Below are positions 36,814 through 45,568 of a stretch of DNA of 64,000 bases, piece after piece. Below the pieces are notes generated by a model, which was not told the DNA's origin, made no database searches, and worked only from the letters and a program-made list of their open reading frames with translations. Where the stretch lies: NCBI GenBank assembly GCA_900112915.1, contig FONK01000002.1, positions 62,001-126,000 on the forward strand. Reading direction: 5' to 3'. The stretch comes from Peptostreptococcaceae bacterium pGA-8. GTDB lineage: Bacteria; Bacillota; Clostridia; Peptostreptococcales; Anaerovoracaceae. Position numbers and translations under genes: made by a program. The first letter of the stretch is position 1. The number at the start of each line of letters is the position of its first letter.

Positions 36814-39000
36814 ATGAAATCCAGAGAAGAATACTTAGATCTCTTATTAGAAATAAACAGCGGCTATGACAGGCTGCTCATAGGTAAAGCCCTGGATTTA
36901 GCTACAACACTTCACAAGGGACAGGCAAGAAAAAGCGGAGAGCCATATATCGTACACCCTATGGCGGTAGCGATAATTTTGGCTGAACTGGGTATGGATG
37001 ACGCCACTTTAATCAGCGGACTCCTCCATGATGTGGTTGAAGATACAGACTATACCAGAGAAGAGCTGATTGAAGGCTTCGGTGAAGAAGTTGCTCTATT
37101 GGTTGATGGTGTTACTAAATTAGGTGCTATTAAATTTGACTCAAAGGAAGAAGCTCAGGCAGAAAATCTGAGAAAAATGTTTCTGGCAATGTCAAAGGAT
37201 ATTCGCGTGCTGATAATTAAGCTTGCTGATAGACTTCATAATATGAGGACTATTGAGTTTATGAAGCCGGAAAAAATTATTGAAAAGTCACGAGAGACCT
37301 TGGATATATATGCGCCTTTAGCAAGTAGGCTTGGGATATATGCTGTAAAGTTTGAGTTGGAGGATCTGGCGCTAAAGTATCTTCATCCGGTTGAATATGC
37401 TACACTTCACAACGAAATTGAACTTAAAAAAACCCAAAGAGAAGATTTCATAAATCAGGTTATGGATGAAATTAGAGAATCTATGGCGGATATGAATATA
37501 AATTATGAAATAATGGGGAGATCCAAGCATATTTACAGCGTTTATAAGAAAATGGTGATTCAGCATAAGCAAATTGGAGAAATCTTTGATCTGACTGCAA
37601 TTCGAATTATCGTTGAAAATGTAAGAGAATGCTATGCCGTTTTAGGTCTGGTTCACACTATGTGGAAGCCGATTCCCGGGAGATTTAAAGATTATATTGC
37701 AATGCCTAAGGTAAATATGTATCAGTCTATCCATACCACTGTAATTGGCGATTCCGGTGAACCTTTTGAAATTCAAATTCGAACCTATGAAATGCATCGA
37801 GTTGCTGAATATGGTATCGCTGCTCATTGGAAATATAAAGAAGGTAAAACCGACAACAAAGATTCCAAGGATGAAATGAAGCTGGCTTGGCTCAGACAAA
37901 CCCTGGAGTGGCAAAAGGATTTAAATGATCCTAAAGAGTTTATGGAAACCTTAAAGATGGACTTATTTTCATCTCAGGTTTTTGTTTTCACTCCTAAAGG
38001 AGAGGTCATAGATCTTCCGGTAGATTCAACACCATTGGACTTTGCGTTTAAAATCCATACGGATGTAGGATGTAAATGTGTTGGGGCTAAGGTAAATGGA
38101 AAAATGGTAACGATTGACCATGTCCTTTCAAATGGAGACATTGTTGAAATTGTAACATCATCAAATTCCAGCGGTCCCAGCGTTGATTGGTTGAAAATAG
38201 CAAAAAGCTCCTCAGCTCGAAATAAAATTAAACAATGGCTGAAAAGAGAAAACAAAGAAGATGATGTGGCAAAGGGCAAGGAGGCTCTCGAGAAGTATTT
38301 AAAGAAAAGAAACTACGATCCGCAACTTGTGGCTAAGGCCGGTTATATCACTAAAGCTATGAAAGCTTTAAACTATGCTAATGCCGGAGAAATGTATGCA
38401 CAGATTGGTAAGGGTGGCACCGTGATGAGCAAATTTGCCAACCTTATAATCAAGTACTACACTGATGAGATGAATCCGGAAATTAGCCGAGAGGATGAAA
38501 TCAAAGCTTTAAATAAGGAAGACAAGAGACCTAAACGAGCTAAGGAAACTCCCGGAATAATTGTAAAGGGTGCTGACAACTTAATGATTAGAGTATCGAG
38601 ATGCTGTAATCCTGTACCGGGAGACAATATAATCGGATTCATCACGAAAGGCAGAGGAATCTCCGTGCACAGGGCAGATTGTTCAAATATGGTTAATTTG
38701 CCGGAAGAAGAAAAGGCCAGGTTTATTGAAGTTGAGTGGGAAGACTTAAAAGCAAGCAAATCATACGATGCAGATATTTGTGTAATTGCATCGGATAGGA
38801 AAGGAATTTTCTCAGATATATCAAGAACCTGTGAAGATATGGATGTTCATATTGCCGGTGTAAATGCAAAAACCGGGAAGGATGAAACCCTTAATATCAC
38901 CTTGACCCTATCAATCTCCAGCACTCAACAAATTAATAAAATACAGAGAACCTTGAGGAATGTAGCAGGCGTACTAAATGTATATAGAGCAAGATCATAG
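36814..39000 (+). CDS. relA: Bifunctional (p)ppGpp synthetase/hydrolase
   Basis: Controls the stringent response by making and degrading (p)ppGpp. The hydrolase HD domain has H49, H72 and D73 (GLLHDVVEDT), so hydrolysis is probably active. The synthetase domain, with GRFKDYIAMPKVNMYQSIHTT near 290, follows. Then come TGS (VFTPKGEVIDLP near 390), a helical and zinc-finger region with RCCNPVPGD, and a C-terminal ACT domain. The length of 728 residues is that of a long Rel enzyme. It starts 30 nt after secDF; recJ and apt, which often lie between these genes in Firmicutes, are missing. Confidence 0.97.
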   Translation: MKSREEYLDLLLEINSGYDRLLIGKALDLATTLHKGQARKSGEPYIVHPMAVAIILAELGMDDATLISGLLHDVVEDTDYTREELIEGFGEEVALLVDGVTKLGAIKFDSKEEAQAENLRKMFLAMSKDIRVLIIKLADRLHNMRTIEFMKPEKIIEKSRETLDIYAPLASRLGIYAVKFELEDLALKYLHPVEYATLHNEIELKKTQREDFINQVMDEIRESMADMNINYEIMGRSKHIYSVYKKMVIQHKQIGEIFDLTAIRIIVENVRECYAVLGLVHTMWKPIPGRFKDYIAMPKVNMYQSIHTTVIGDSGEPFEIQIRTYEMHRVAEYGIAAHWKYKEGKTDNKDSKDEMKLAWLRQTLEWQKDLNDPKEFMETLKMDLFSSQVFVFTPKGEVIDLPVDSTPLDFAFKIHTDVGCKCVGAKVNGKMVTIDHVLSNGDIVEIVTSSNSSGPSVDWLKIAKSSSARNKIKQWLKRENKEDDVAKGKEALEKYLKKRNYDPQLVAKAGYITKAMKALNYANAGEMYAQIGKGGTVMSKFANLIIKYYTDEMNPEISREDEIKALNKEDKRPKRAKETPGIIVKGADNLMIRVSRCCNPVPGDNIIGFITKGRGISVHRADCSNMVNLPEEEKARFIEVEWEDLKASKSYDADICVIASDRKGIFSDISRTCEDMDVHIAGVNAKTGKDETLNITLTLSISSTQQINKIQRTLRNVAGVLNVYRARS

Positions 39001-39037
39001 TAAGGCTTGTGATATAAATTTAAAAATGGAATAGAAA

Positions 39038-39655
39038 ATGGAAATATACAAATTTTTAACATCACCTATACAAGTAAATACCTATTTGGTGTGGGACGAT
39101 AACAACAAAGGATTTATTGTAGATCCGGGTGGATATGATAAAAGACTTACAATTAAAGCTGAAGAACTTGGTATTGATATAGAATATATCGTACTTACAC
39201 ATGGCCATGGAGATCATATTGGTGGCGTGGCGGGATTTAAAGAAGATTTCCCAAATGCCAAAGTTGTTGCTTATTACTTAGAGCAGGAGATGTTAAATGA
39301 TGAGAGATTAAATTCCAGTATAGACATCTTCGGCTACGGAATATCTCTTGATGCAGACATCTATGTAAAGGATAACGAAGAGCTGAAGGTTGGGGACATG
39401 AATCTTTTGTTCATATTTACACCGGGTCATACAAAGGGAGGAATGTCAATTTTAGTTGAAAATTACTTATTCAGCGGAGATACACTATTCAGGCAGTCAA
39501 TTGGCAGAACCGATTTTTATGGTGGAAGCTTCGAAGTCTTGGCTAAATCAATCAGAGAAAGATTATATACCTTGCCGGATGAAACGGTTGTATTGCCCGG
39601 GCATATGGATGAGACAACAATAGGTTTAGAAAAACGAGGCAATCCTTTTGTATAA
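39038..39655 (+). CDS. MBL-fold hydrolase of glyoxalase II type
   Basis: A small (205 residues) metallo-beta-lactamase-fold protein similar to YqgX/GloC-like hydroxyacylglutathione hydrolases. The metal motif THGHGDHIGG is near residues 54-63. Further ligands are expected in TPGHTKGG, FSGDTLF and LPGHMDET. It ends overlapping hemZ by 8 nt. Glutathione is unlikely in this type of organism, so another thioester may be the substrate. Confidence 0.88.
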   Translation: MEIYKFLTSPIQVNTYLVWDDNNKGFIVDPGGYDKRLTIKAEELGIDIEYIVLTHGHGDHIGGVAGFKEDFPNAKVVAYYLEQEMLNDERLNSSIDIFGYGISLDADIYVKDNEELKVGDMNLLFIFTPGHTKGGMSILVENYLFSGDTLFRQSIGRTDFYGGSFEVLAKSIRERLYTLPDETVVLPGHMDETTIGLEKRGNPFV

Positions 39656-41000
39656 AATTGAAATTCGTGACTTTGAAAAAAAGTATTTAATCGAGGAAAT
39701 GATTAAAATCTTTTTGAGGCCGGATGAATACCGACTCACCGATGAAGATGCGGATATTATCTTTAATGTCGGGAGTAGTCAGGATAAGAATCTTATAAAG
39801 CGGGAAGTCTATAATAAGCTATCAGCTTTAGTAAAGGAGCTACCACCTTGGGGTATTTTGACGGGCATCAGACCTGTAAAGCTTTGGGGCGAGACCTTTG
39901 AAAGCTTAAAAAATCGTGACTTGGCCAGAAAATATATGCGGGAAACCTATTTGATTCAAGAGGAAAAACTTGATTTAATAGAGAATATATATGATTACCA
40001 AATTAAAGCCTGTGGCTATGCACGAGAAGATAGAGTTTCCGTTTATATTGGAATTCCATTTTGTCCTACCAGGTGTTTATACTGCTCTTTTGTATCAAAT
40101 CAAAAATCGGATTCTGAGATTGAAAGATATTTCATCGCCTTATTGAAAGAAATAAGAGCAGTCGGGAGCATGCTCAAGGCTTCGGGAAAGAGCGTGGAAA
40201 GCTTATATATAGGCGGGGGAACGCCTACGAGTTTGAATGCAAAACAGTTGGATACCCTGCTTAGCACTGTTCACAAGAGCTTTCCTATGGAAGAGTGTCT
40301 TGAAATAACCGTTGAAGGCGGGAGACCTGATACGATTAATTATGATAAGTTATCAGCATTAAAAGATAACAAGGTAGACCGTATTAGTATAAATCCTCAA
40401 ACTATGAAGAATGAAACTTTAGATATTATCGGAAGATCTCATAGCGTGGAAATGATTATAAATGCCTTTGAGCTTGCTCATACAATAGGCTTTAAATCTA
40501 TAAACGGTGATTTAATAGCAGGCTTACCTTTAGAAACTACAGAAGATTTTAAGTCATCGATTGAGAGGCTGCATGCTTTGGGACCTGACAACATTACAGT
40601 ACATTGCTTAGCTGTGAAAAGAGCTTCAAGACTTGTCGATGTAGATAAAGATTATCACTATAAGCAGTCAAGAGTTGTAGACAGCATGCTAAAGACAGGC
40701 AGGGAATTACTAAGCTCCGAAGGATATAAACCATATTACCTGTATCGACAAAAGCATATGGCCGGCGCTTTTGAAAATACAGGATATTGCCTTGATGATA
40801 AAATTGGTATTTATAATATACGCATAATGGATGAGCACATGGATATCGTATCTTTGGGAGCAGGCGGAATAAGCAAAGCCTATTATCCTGAAGAAAATAG
40901 ATTGGAAAGAATTCCTAACGTTTCAAACTATGAGGAATATATAAATCGAGTAGATGAAATGATTGAGAGAAAACGTAAAGGTATGTTTGATAGGAGGTAA
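39648..41000 (+). CDS. hemZ: Oxygen-independent coproporphyrinogen dehydrogenase HemZ-like radical SAM protein
   Basis: A radical SAM enzyme of the HemN/HemZ group. The iron-sulfur motif is C139, C143 and C146 in CPTRCLYCSF, followed by the family's YIGGGTPTSL near 186. The N-terminal 130 residues with WGILTGIRPVKLW are the HemZ extension. The 450 residues fit. HemZ would decarboxylate coproporphyrinogen III in heme formation, but no other heme gene is in the window, so another radical SAM role is possible. The TTG start at 39648 has GAGG about 9 nt upstream and overlaps the MBL gene. Confidence 0.85.
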   Translation: MYKIEIRDFEKKYLIEEMIKIFLRPDEYRLTDEDADIIFNVGSSQDKNLIKREVYNKLSALVKELPPWGILTGIRPVKLWGETFESLKNRDLARKYMRETYLIQEEKLDLIENIYDYQIKACGYAREDRVSVYIGIPFCPTRCLYCSFVSNQKSDSEIERYFIALLKEIRAVGSMLKASGKSVESLYIGGGTPTSLNAKQLDTLLSTVHKSFPMEECLEITVEGGRPDTINYDKLSALKDNKVDRISINPQTMKNETLDIIGRSHSVEMIINAFELAHTIGFKSINGDLIAGLPLETTEDFKSSIERLHALGPDNITVHCLAVKRASRLVDVDKDYHYKQSRVVDSMLKTGRELLSSEGYKPYYLYRQKHMAGAFENTGYCLDDKIGIYNIRIMDEHMDIVSLGAGGISKAYYPEENRLERIPNVSNYEEYINRVDEMIERKRKGMFDRR

Positions 41001-41002
41001 TT

Positions 41003-42253
41003 ATGTTAACGAACGCACCAAAGGGCACAAAAGATACTTTGCCGGCCAACATCTATAAGTGGCACTATGTTGAGTCTAAATTTGCTGAAATTTGCAAAAA
41101 ATTTGGGTTCAATGAGATAAGAACGCCTATTTTCGAGCATACTGAATTGTTTACACGAGGTGTAGGCGATACTACAGATATTGTACAAAAAGAAATGTAC
41201 ACCTTTAAAGATCTGGGTGATAGAAGTATTACACTTAAGCCTGAAGGAACATCACCATCGGCAAGGGCATTTATAGAGCACAAGCAATATGCAGAAATTC
41301 AGCCTACCAAGTATTATTATGTCACTCCATGCTTCAGATACGAGAAACCCCAGTCAGGAAGACTGAGACAGTTCCACCAATTTGGAATAGAAATCTTTGG
41401 AACCGGTAATATGATGGCTGATTCAGAGGTTATTTGTCTTGCCAATGATTTTTTACAGGAGATGGGCATCGATAATATCGAGTTGAGAATCAATAGCGTA
41501 GGATGTCCTACTTGCAGAAAAAAGCATAGAGAAGCTCTTAAACAATTTCTTGAACCTAAATATGACGCTCTGTGTGACACATGTAAGGTCAGATATGATA
41601 AAAACCCAATGAGAATTTTAGATTGTAAGTCTCCGGTTTGCCAAGAATTAGTGCAGGGAGCACCGCTTATGATTGATTACCTTTGTGATGACTGTAAGGA
41701 ATCCTTTGAACAGCTGAAGCAAAATTTAGATTCTATGGGAATTTCCTATGTAATAGACCCTAAAATTGTAAGAGGCTTAGACTATTACACGAAGACAGCT
41801 TTTGAATTTGTAACCTCAAGCATAGGCGCACAGGGAACTGTTTGCGGCGGCGGAAGATATGACCACCTTATTGAAGAAATTGGTGGTCCGCCAATTCCGG
41901 GCGTAGGGTTTGGATTAGGAATTGAACGACTTCTAATGCTTATGGAAGCCAATAATTCTGAAATACCTACACCTGAGCCGATAAAGGCGTTTATTGTATT
42001 TATTGGTGAGGAAGCGAAATTCTTTAGCCAGAAGCTGTTGCGTGATCTTAGAAAGGCCGGAATTAAAGCTGAAATGGATATTCATGCCAGAAATGTGAAA
42101 GGACAGTTTAAATATGCTGATAGACTTGGTGCTGAATATACAATTGTAATTGGTGAAAATGAAATATCTGAAGGAAGTGTTTCTATGAAAGAAATGGCAA
42201 CTTCCACTCAGAAGAAGGTTAAAATTGACGATTTGATTTTAGAATTAAAATAA
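41003..42253 (+). CDS. hisS: Histidyl-tRNA synthetase
   Basis: Class II synthetase charging tRNA-His. Motif 2 (PCFRYEKPQSGRLRQFHQFG) is near residues 110-130, and the HisA signature VRGLDYYTKTAFEF near 255. Four CxxC-like pairs at about 172-235 (CPTC, CDTC, CKSPVC, CDDC) suggest a zinc-bound insertion, common in clostridial HisRS. The anticodon-binding domain forms the last 90 residues. GGAGGT precedes the ATG. No T-box leader is seen; it is read from within the hemZ-aspS cluster. Confidence 0.96.
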   Translation: MLTNAPKGTKDTLPANIYKWHYVESKFAEICKKFGFNEIRTPIFEHTELFTRGVGDTTDIVQKEMYTFKDLGDRSITLKPEGTSPSARAFIEHKQYAEIQPTKYYYVTPCFRYEKPQSGRLRQFHQFGIEIFGTGNMMADSEVICLANDFLQEMGIDNIELRINSVGCPTCRKKHREALKQFLEPKYDALCDTCKVRYDKNPMRILDCKSPVCQELVQGAPLMIDYLCDDCKESFEQLKQNLDSMGISYVIDPKIVRGLDYYTKTAFEFVTSSIGAQGTVCGGGRYDHLIEEIGGPPIPGVGFGLGIERLLMLMEANNSEIPTPEPIKAFIVFIGEEAKFFSQKLLRDLRKAGIKAEMDIHARNVKGQFKYADRLGAEYTIVIGENEISEGSVSMKEMATSTQKKVKIDDLILELK

Positions 42254-42283
42254 ATATATTAAAAATTAGCAAGGTAGATAAAT

Positions 42284-44062
42284 ATGTCAAAACTATTAAA
42301 AAGAACTCATATGTGTGGTCAACTAAGGCTGAACAATTTAGATGAAGAGGTAATTCTCAACGGGTGGGTTTCAAAACAGAGAAATTTAGGTGGCCTGATT
42401 TTTGTGGATTTGCGTGACAAAACAGGAATTACGCAGGTCACCTTTGACGAGAGCTGTCCAAAGGAGTTATTAGAAAAGGCTTCAACTCTTAGAAGCGAGT
42501 TTGTTGTTGGAATAAAAGGTCGAGTCGTAGGACGTTCATCAGTTAACAACAATATACCTACAGGTGAAATTGAAGTAATAGCAAAGGAGCTGGAAATTTA
42601 TACAAAGGCGGAGACTCCTCCTATCTATATTAAGGATGACGATCAGGTTGATGATAATCTTAGACTTAAGTATAGATACCTGGATCTGAGGAAGCAGAAA
42701 ATGCAGAACAATCTTATGTTTAGACATAAAATTGCAAAGTGTGCAAGAGATTATTTTGATGAAAACGGCTTCGTCGAGGTTGAGACTCCCATGCTTATTA
42801 AACCGACACCGGAAGGTGCCAGGGATTATCTTGTTCCCAGCAGAGTAAATGTCGGTAAGTTCTATGCTCTTCCCCAGTCACCGCAAATGTTTAAACAGCT
42901 TTTAATGGTAGGTGGAACTGACAGGTACATGCAAATCGTTAAATGCTTCAGAGACGAAGATCTGAGAGCGGATAGACAGCCTGAATTCACACAGATTGAC
43001 TTGGAGATGTCCTTTGTGGATGCTGATGATGTGATGGCTATGCAGGAAGGCTTTCTTAAAAAGCTGTTCAAAGAGGTGATGAGCATAGATTTGTTTACAC
43101 CGTTTCCTAGAATGACATATAAGGAAGCCATGTCAAGATATGGTTCTGATAAACCGGACACAAGGTTTGGCTTTGAGCTGAGAGATATTGCGGAAGCAAT
43201 AAAAGACACGGAATTTAAAGTCTTTGCAGATGCATTAAATGAAGAGGGACATTCTGTTAGAGGCATTTCCATAGATGGCGGTTCTGATAAGTATAGCCGA
43301 AAGGATATTGACAGACTTACGGATAGGGCAAAGCAATACGGTGTTAAAGGTTTGGTGTGGATTAGAGTAACTGATGACGGCTATAATTCATCGGTTAATA
43401 AGTTTTTTGACGCAAGCGATCTTGAGAAAATAGCTAAGGTTTTCGACAGCAAGTCCGGAGATTTAATTTTAATTGCGTCAGGTAAAGATAAGGTAGTATT
43501 TGACAGCTTAGGCTTTCTGAGGAGACATATTGCCGGAGAAATGGGACTTCTTGATGACAACCGATACAACTTCCTTTGGATTGTCGACTTCCCACTCTTT
43601 GAAGAAGACGAAGAGGGCAAGCTTAAAGCAATGCATCACCCATTTACCAAGCCTAAGGATGAGGATGCGTTTCTTTTGTCGGAAAAACCTAAAGAAGTAT
43701 GTGCCGATGCCTATGACATTGTTTTAAACGGGGTTGAGCTCGGTGGCGGAAGCATTAGAATTCATGATGAAAAAATGCAGGCCGATATGTTTAAGGCTCT
43801 CGGTCTAAGCGATGAAGAGTGCCAAGAAAAATTCGGATTTTTAATTGAAGCCTTTAAGTATGGAGCACCTCCCCACGGAGGACTTGCATATGGTCTTGAT
43901 AGACTTGTAATGCTACTTTCCGATCAGCATAGTATCAGGGATGTCATTGCCTTCCCTAAGAATCAAAATGCTCAGTGTATGGTTAGTGAAGCTCCCGGAC
44001 CGGCTCCTTCTGCACAGCTGGCAGAGCTTGCTTTAGAGGTCGTTGCTACAAAAAATGAGTAG
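42284..44062 (+). CDS. aspS: Aspartyl-tRNA synthetase
   Basis: Class II synthetase of the bacterial type, 592 residues. The N-terminal OB fold binds the anticodon (HMCGQLRLNN onward). Motif 1 (FVEVETPMLIKPTPEGARDY) is near 165, motif 2 (CFRDEDLRADRQPEFTQID) near 218, the inserted GAD domain spans about 290-400, and motif 3 (GLAYGLDRLVMLL) is near 530. Whether it charges tRNA-Asn as well cannot be told. It follows hisS by 30 nt, the usual pair in Firmicutes, and overlaps nadD by 8 nt. Confidence 0.96.
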   Translation: MSKLLKRTHMCGQLRLNNLDEEVILNGWVSKQRNLGGLIFVDLRDKTGITQVTFDESCPKELLEKASTLRSEFVVGIKGRVVGRSSVNNNIPTGEIEVIAKELEIYTKAETPPIYIKDDDQVDDNLRLKYRYLDLRKQKMQNNLMFRHKIAKCARDYFDENGFVEVETPMLIKPTPEGARDYLVPSRVNVGKFYALPQSPQMFKQLLMVGGTDRYMQIVKCFRDEDLRADRQPEFTQIDLEMSFVDADDVMAMQEGFLKKLFKEVMSIDLFTPFPRMTYKEAMSRYGSDKPDTRFGFELRDIAEAIKDTEFKVFADALNEEGHSVRGISIDGGSDKYSRKDIDRLTDRAKQYGVKGLVWIRVTDDGYNSSVNKFFDASDLEKIAKVFDSKSGDLILIASGKDKVVFDSLGFLRRHIAGEMGLLDDNRYNFLWIVDFPLFEEDEEGKLKAMHHPFTKPKDEDAFLLSEKPKEVCADAYDIVLNGVELGGGSIRIHDEKMQADMFKALGLSDEECQEKFGFLIEAFKYGAPPHGGLAYGLDRLVMLLSDQHSIRDVIAFPKNQNAQCMVSEAPGPAPSAQLAELALEVVATKNE

Positions 44063-44657
44063 GCTTGGTATTTTAGGAGGGACTTTTGATCCCTTTCATA
44101 AGGGGCATGAATCAATTGGTCTACATGCATTGGAAGAGGGGGATTTGGATTACCTGTATCTTCTGCCGGCTAATGTATCTCCATTTAAAATTGGCAAAAA
44201 AATGGCTCCGGAAGAGGATAGAATCGCCATGCTGAAGGCTTATTGCCGCAGCAGAGAGGAATTTCAACTATCCACCTTAGAAATCGACACTGATAAGGTG
44301 TCATACACCTATGAAACTATGGAGCAGTTGAAAACCTTAAGACCTGATGATGAATTATTTTTTATCATGGGTACAGATTCATTTTTATCCCTTGAAAAAT
44401 GGTACAAAGGAAAAGAATTGCTGGAAAGTACATCGATTATCGTTGGGAAAAGAAACGGAATTAATGATGATGACCTGGAAAAGCTTGTTCAGCATTATGA
44501 GAAAGCCTACAATGCAGATATTTTGATAATGAAAAATTCTATTTTAGAAATTTCATCAACAGAAATTAAGAAAAATATTTCTAAGGGAGAATCCATAGGG
44601 CATTTGGTGCCGAAGGTAATTGAAGAATATATTGAAAAATATGGACTATACCGTTAA
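44055..44657 (+). CDS. nadD: Nicotinate-nucleotide adenylyltransferase
   Basis: Joins AMP to nicotinate mononucleotide in NAD synthesis. The nucleotidyltransferase motif GGTFDPFHKGH is at residues 7-17. The C-terminal signature ISSTEIKKNI is near 174. The chosen ATG at 44055 gives 200 residues and overlaps the aspS stop; a TTG four codons earlier would sit only 2 nt from the AGAGGT site. yqeK follows with an overlap. Confidence 0.95.
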   Translation: MSRLGILGGTFDPFHKGHESIGLHALEEGDLDYLYLLPANVSPFKIGKKMAPEEDRIAMLKAYCRSREEFQLSTLEIDTDKVSYTYETMEQLKTLRPDDELFFIMGTDSFLSLEKWYKGKELLESTSIIVGKRNGINDDDLEKLVQHYEKAYNADILIMKNSILEISSTEIKKNISKGESIGHLVPKVIEEYIEKYGLYR

Positions 44658-45228
44658 AAATAATATTGAAAAGTATATAAGGGAAAACTTAAAAGAAAGT
44701 CGATTGAAGCATACCTACGGTGTGGCAAAAATAGCAGTTGAGTTATCCGAGCTTTATGGCAGCTCCGTTGAAAAGGCTGAAATTGCAGCACTTTGTCATG
44801 ACATGTTTAAAAATATTTCAATAGAAGCTGCCAATGAGCTGGTAAAAAAATATGAGCTGAACGAATCTGTTTATTTAGACAACTTAAACCTATCTCATAG
44901 CAAATTAGCCGAAATTGCAGCGAGGGAAAGATTTGGGATAGATGACAGGGATATACTGAATGCAATCAGCTACCATACCACAGGAAGATTTGGTATGTCT
45001 ACATTGGAAAAAATCATTTTTGTAGCTGACGGCATTGAATATGGTAGAAACTATCCGGGAATCGACGAAATTAGAAAAAAAGCTTTTGAAAATCTTGACG
45101 AAGCATGCCTAATGCTCCTGGAACATACACGAGATTACTTAGTTTCACAGGGTGTAAGCTGCCATGAAGATTCTTTAAAGGGTATAGAATATTTTAATAA
45201 ATTATTGAATAGGAGAAATAATGGATAA
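44641..45228 (+). CDS. yqeK: YqeK-type HD-domain hydrolase
   Basis: An HD-domain protein of 195 residues. Relatives split diadenosine tetraphosphate symmetrically. Metal ligands are visible in RLKHTYGVA, CHDMFKN and the SYHTTGR and ADGIEYGR segments. The ATG at 44641 is preferred; a TTG seven codons earlier has a GAAGG site only 2 nt away. It overlaps the end of nadD by 17 nt and the next gene by 8 nt. The nadD-yqeK-rsfS order is standard in Firmicutes. Confidence 0.92.
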   Translation: MDYTVKNNIEKYIRENLKESRLKHTYGVAKIAVELSELYGSSVEKAEIAALCHDMFKNISIEAANELVKKYELNESVYLDNLNLSHSKLAEIAARERFGIDDRDILNAISYHTTGRFGMSTLEKIIFVADGIEYGRNYPGIDEIRKKAFENLDEACLMLLEHTRDYLVSQGVSCHEDSLKGIEYFNKLLNRRNNG

Positions 45229-45565
45229 TTTAAAGATGGCATTAAAGGTTGCTAAGTTTTTAGATGATAAGAAAGCTCAGGATGTAATCGTTTTGGATAT
45301 TGCAAACAAATCATCCTTTGCAGATTATATGGTGTTGGCAAAAGGCGGTTCTATGAGACAGATTGTCGCCCTAGTTGATGGAGCGGAGGATGTATTTGCA
45401 GCCGACGGAATTATGCCTAAAAACGTAGAAGGAAAGCAATCCTCAGACTGGATTCTTGTAGATTATGGTGATGTATTAATCAACGTATTTACAAAGGATG
45501 CAAGAGATAATTATAAGATTGAAAAGGTGTGGGGAGATTGCCCGACACTTTCATATAAGGAGTAG
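45221..45565 (+). CDS. rsfS: Ribosomal silencing factor RsfS
   Basis: Binds ribosomal protein L14 and blocks joining of the subunits when nutrients fall. The 114 residues carry the family's DVIVLDIANKSSFADYMVLA near 21 and SSDWILVDYGDVLINVF near 78. TAGGAGA lies just before the ATG. It lies between yqeK and leuS, its usual place. Confidence 0.95.
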   Translation: MDNLKMALKVAKFLDDKKAQDVIVLDIANKSSFADYMVLAKGGSMRQIVALVDGAEDVFAADGIMPKNVEGKQSSDWILVDYGDVLINVFTKDARDNYKIEKVWGDCPTLSYKE

Positions 45566-45568
45566 AGA

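Noticed and set aside
40950-42290. T-box leader for hisS or aspS
   Set aside because: Only 2 nt lie before hisS and 30 nt before aspS, far too little for a T-box.
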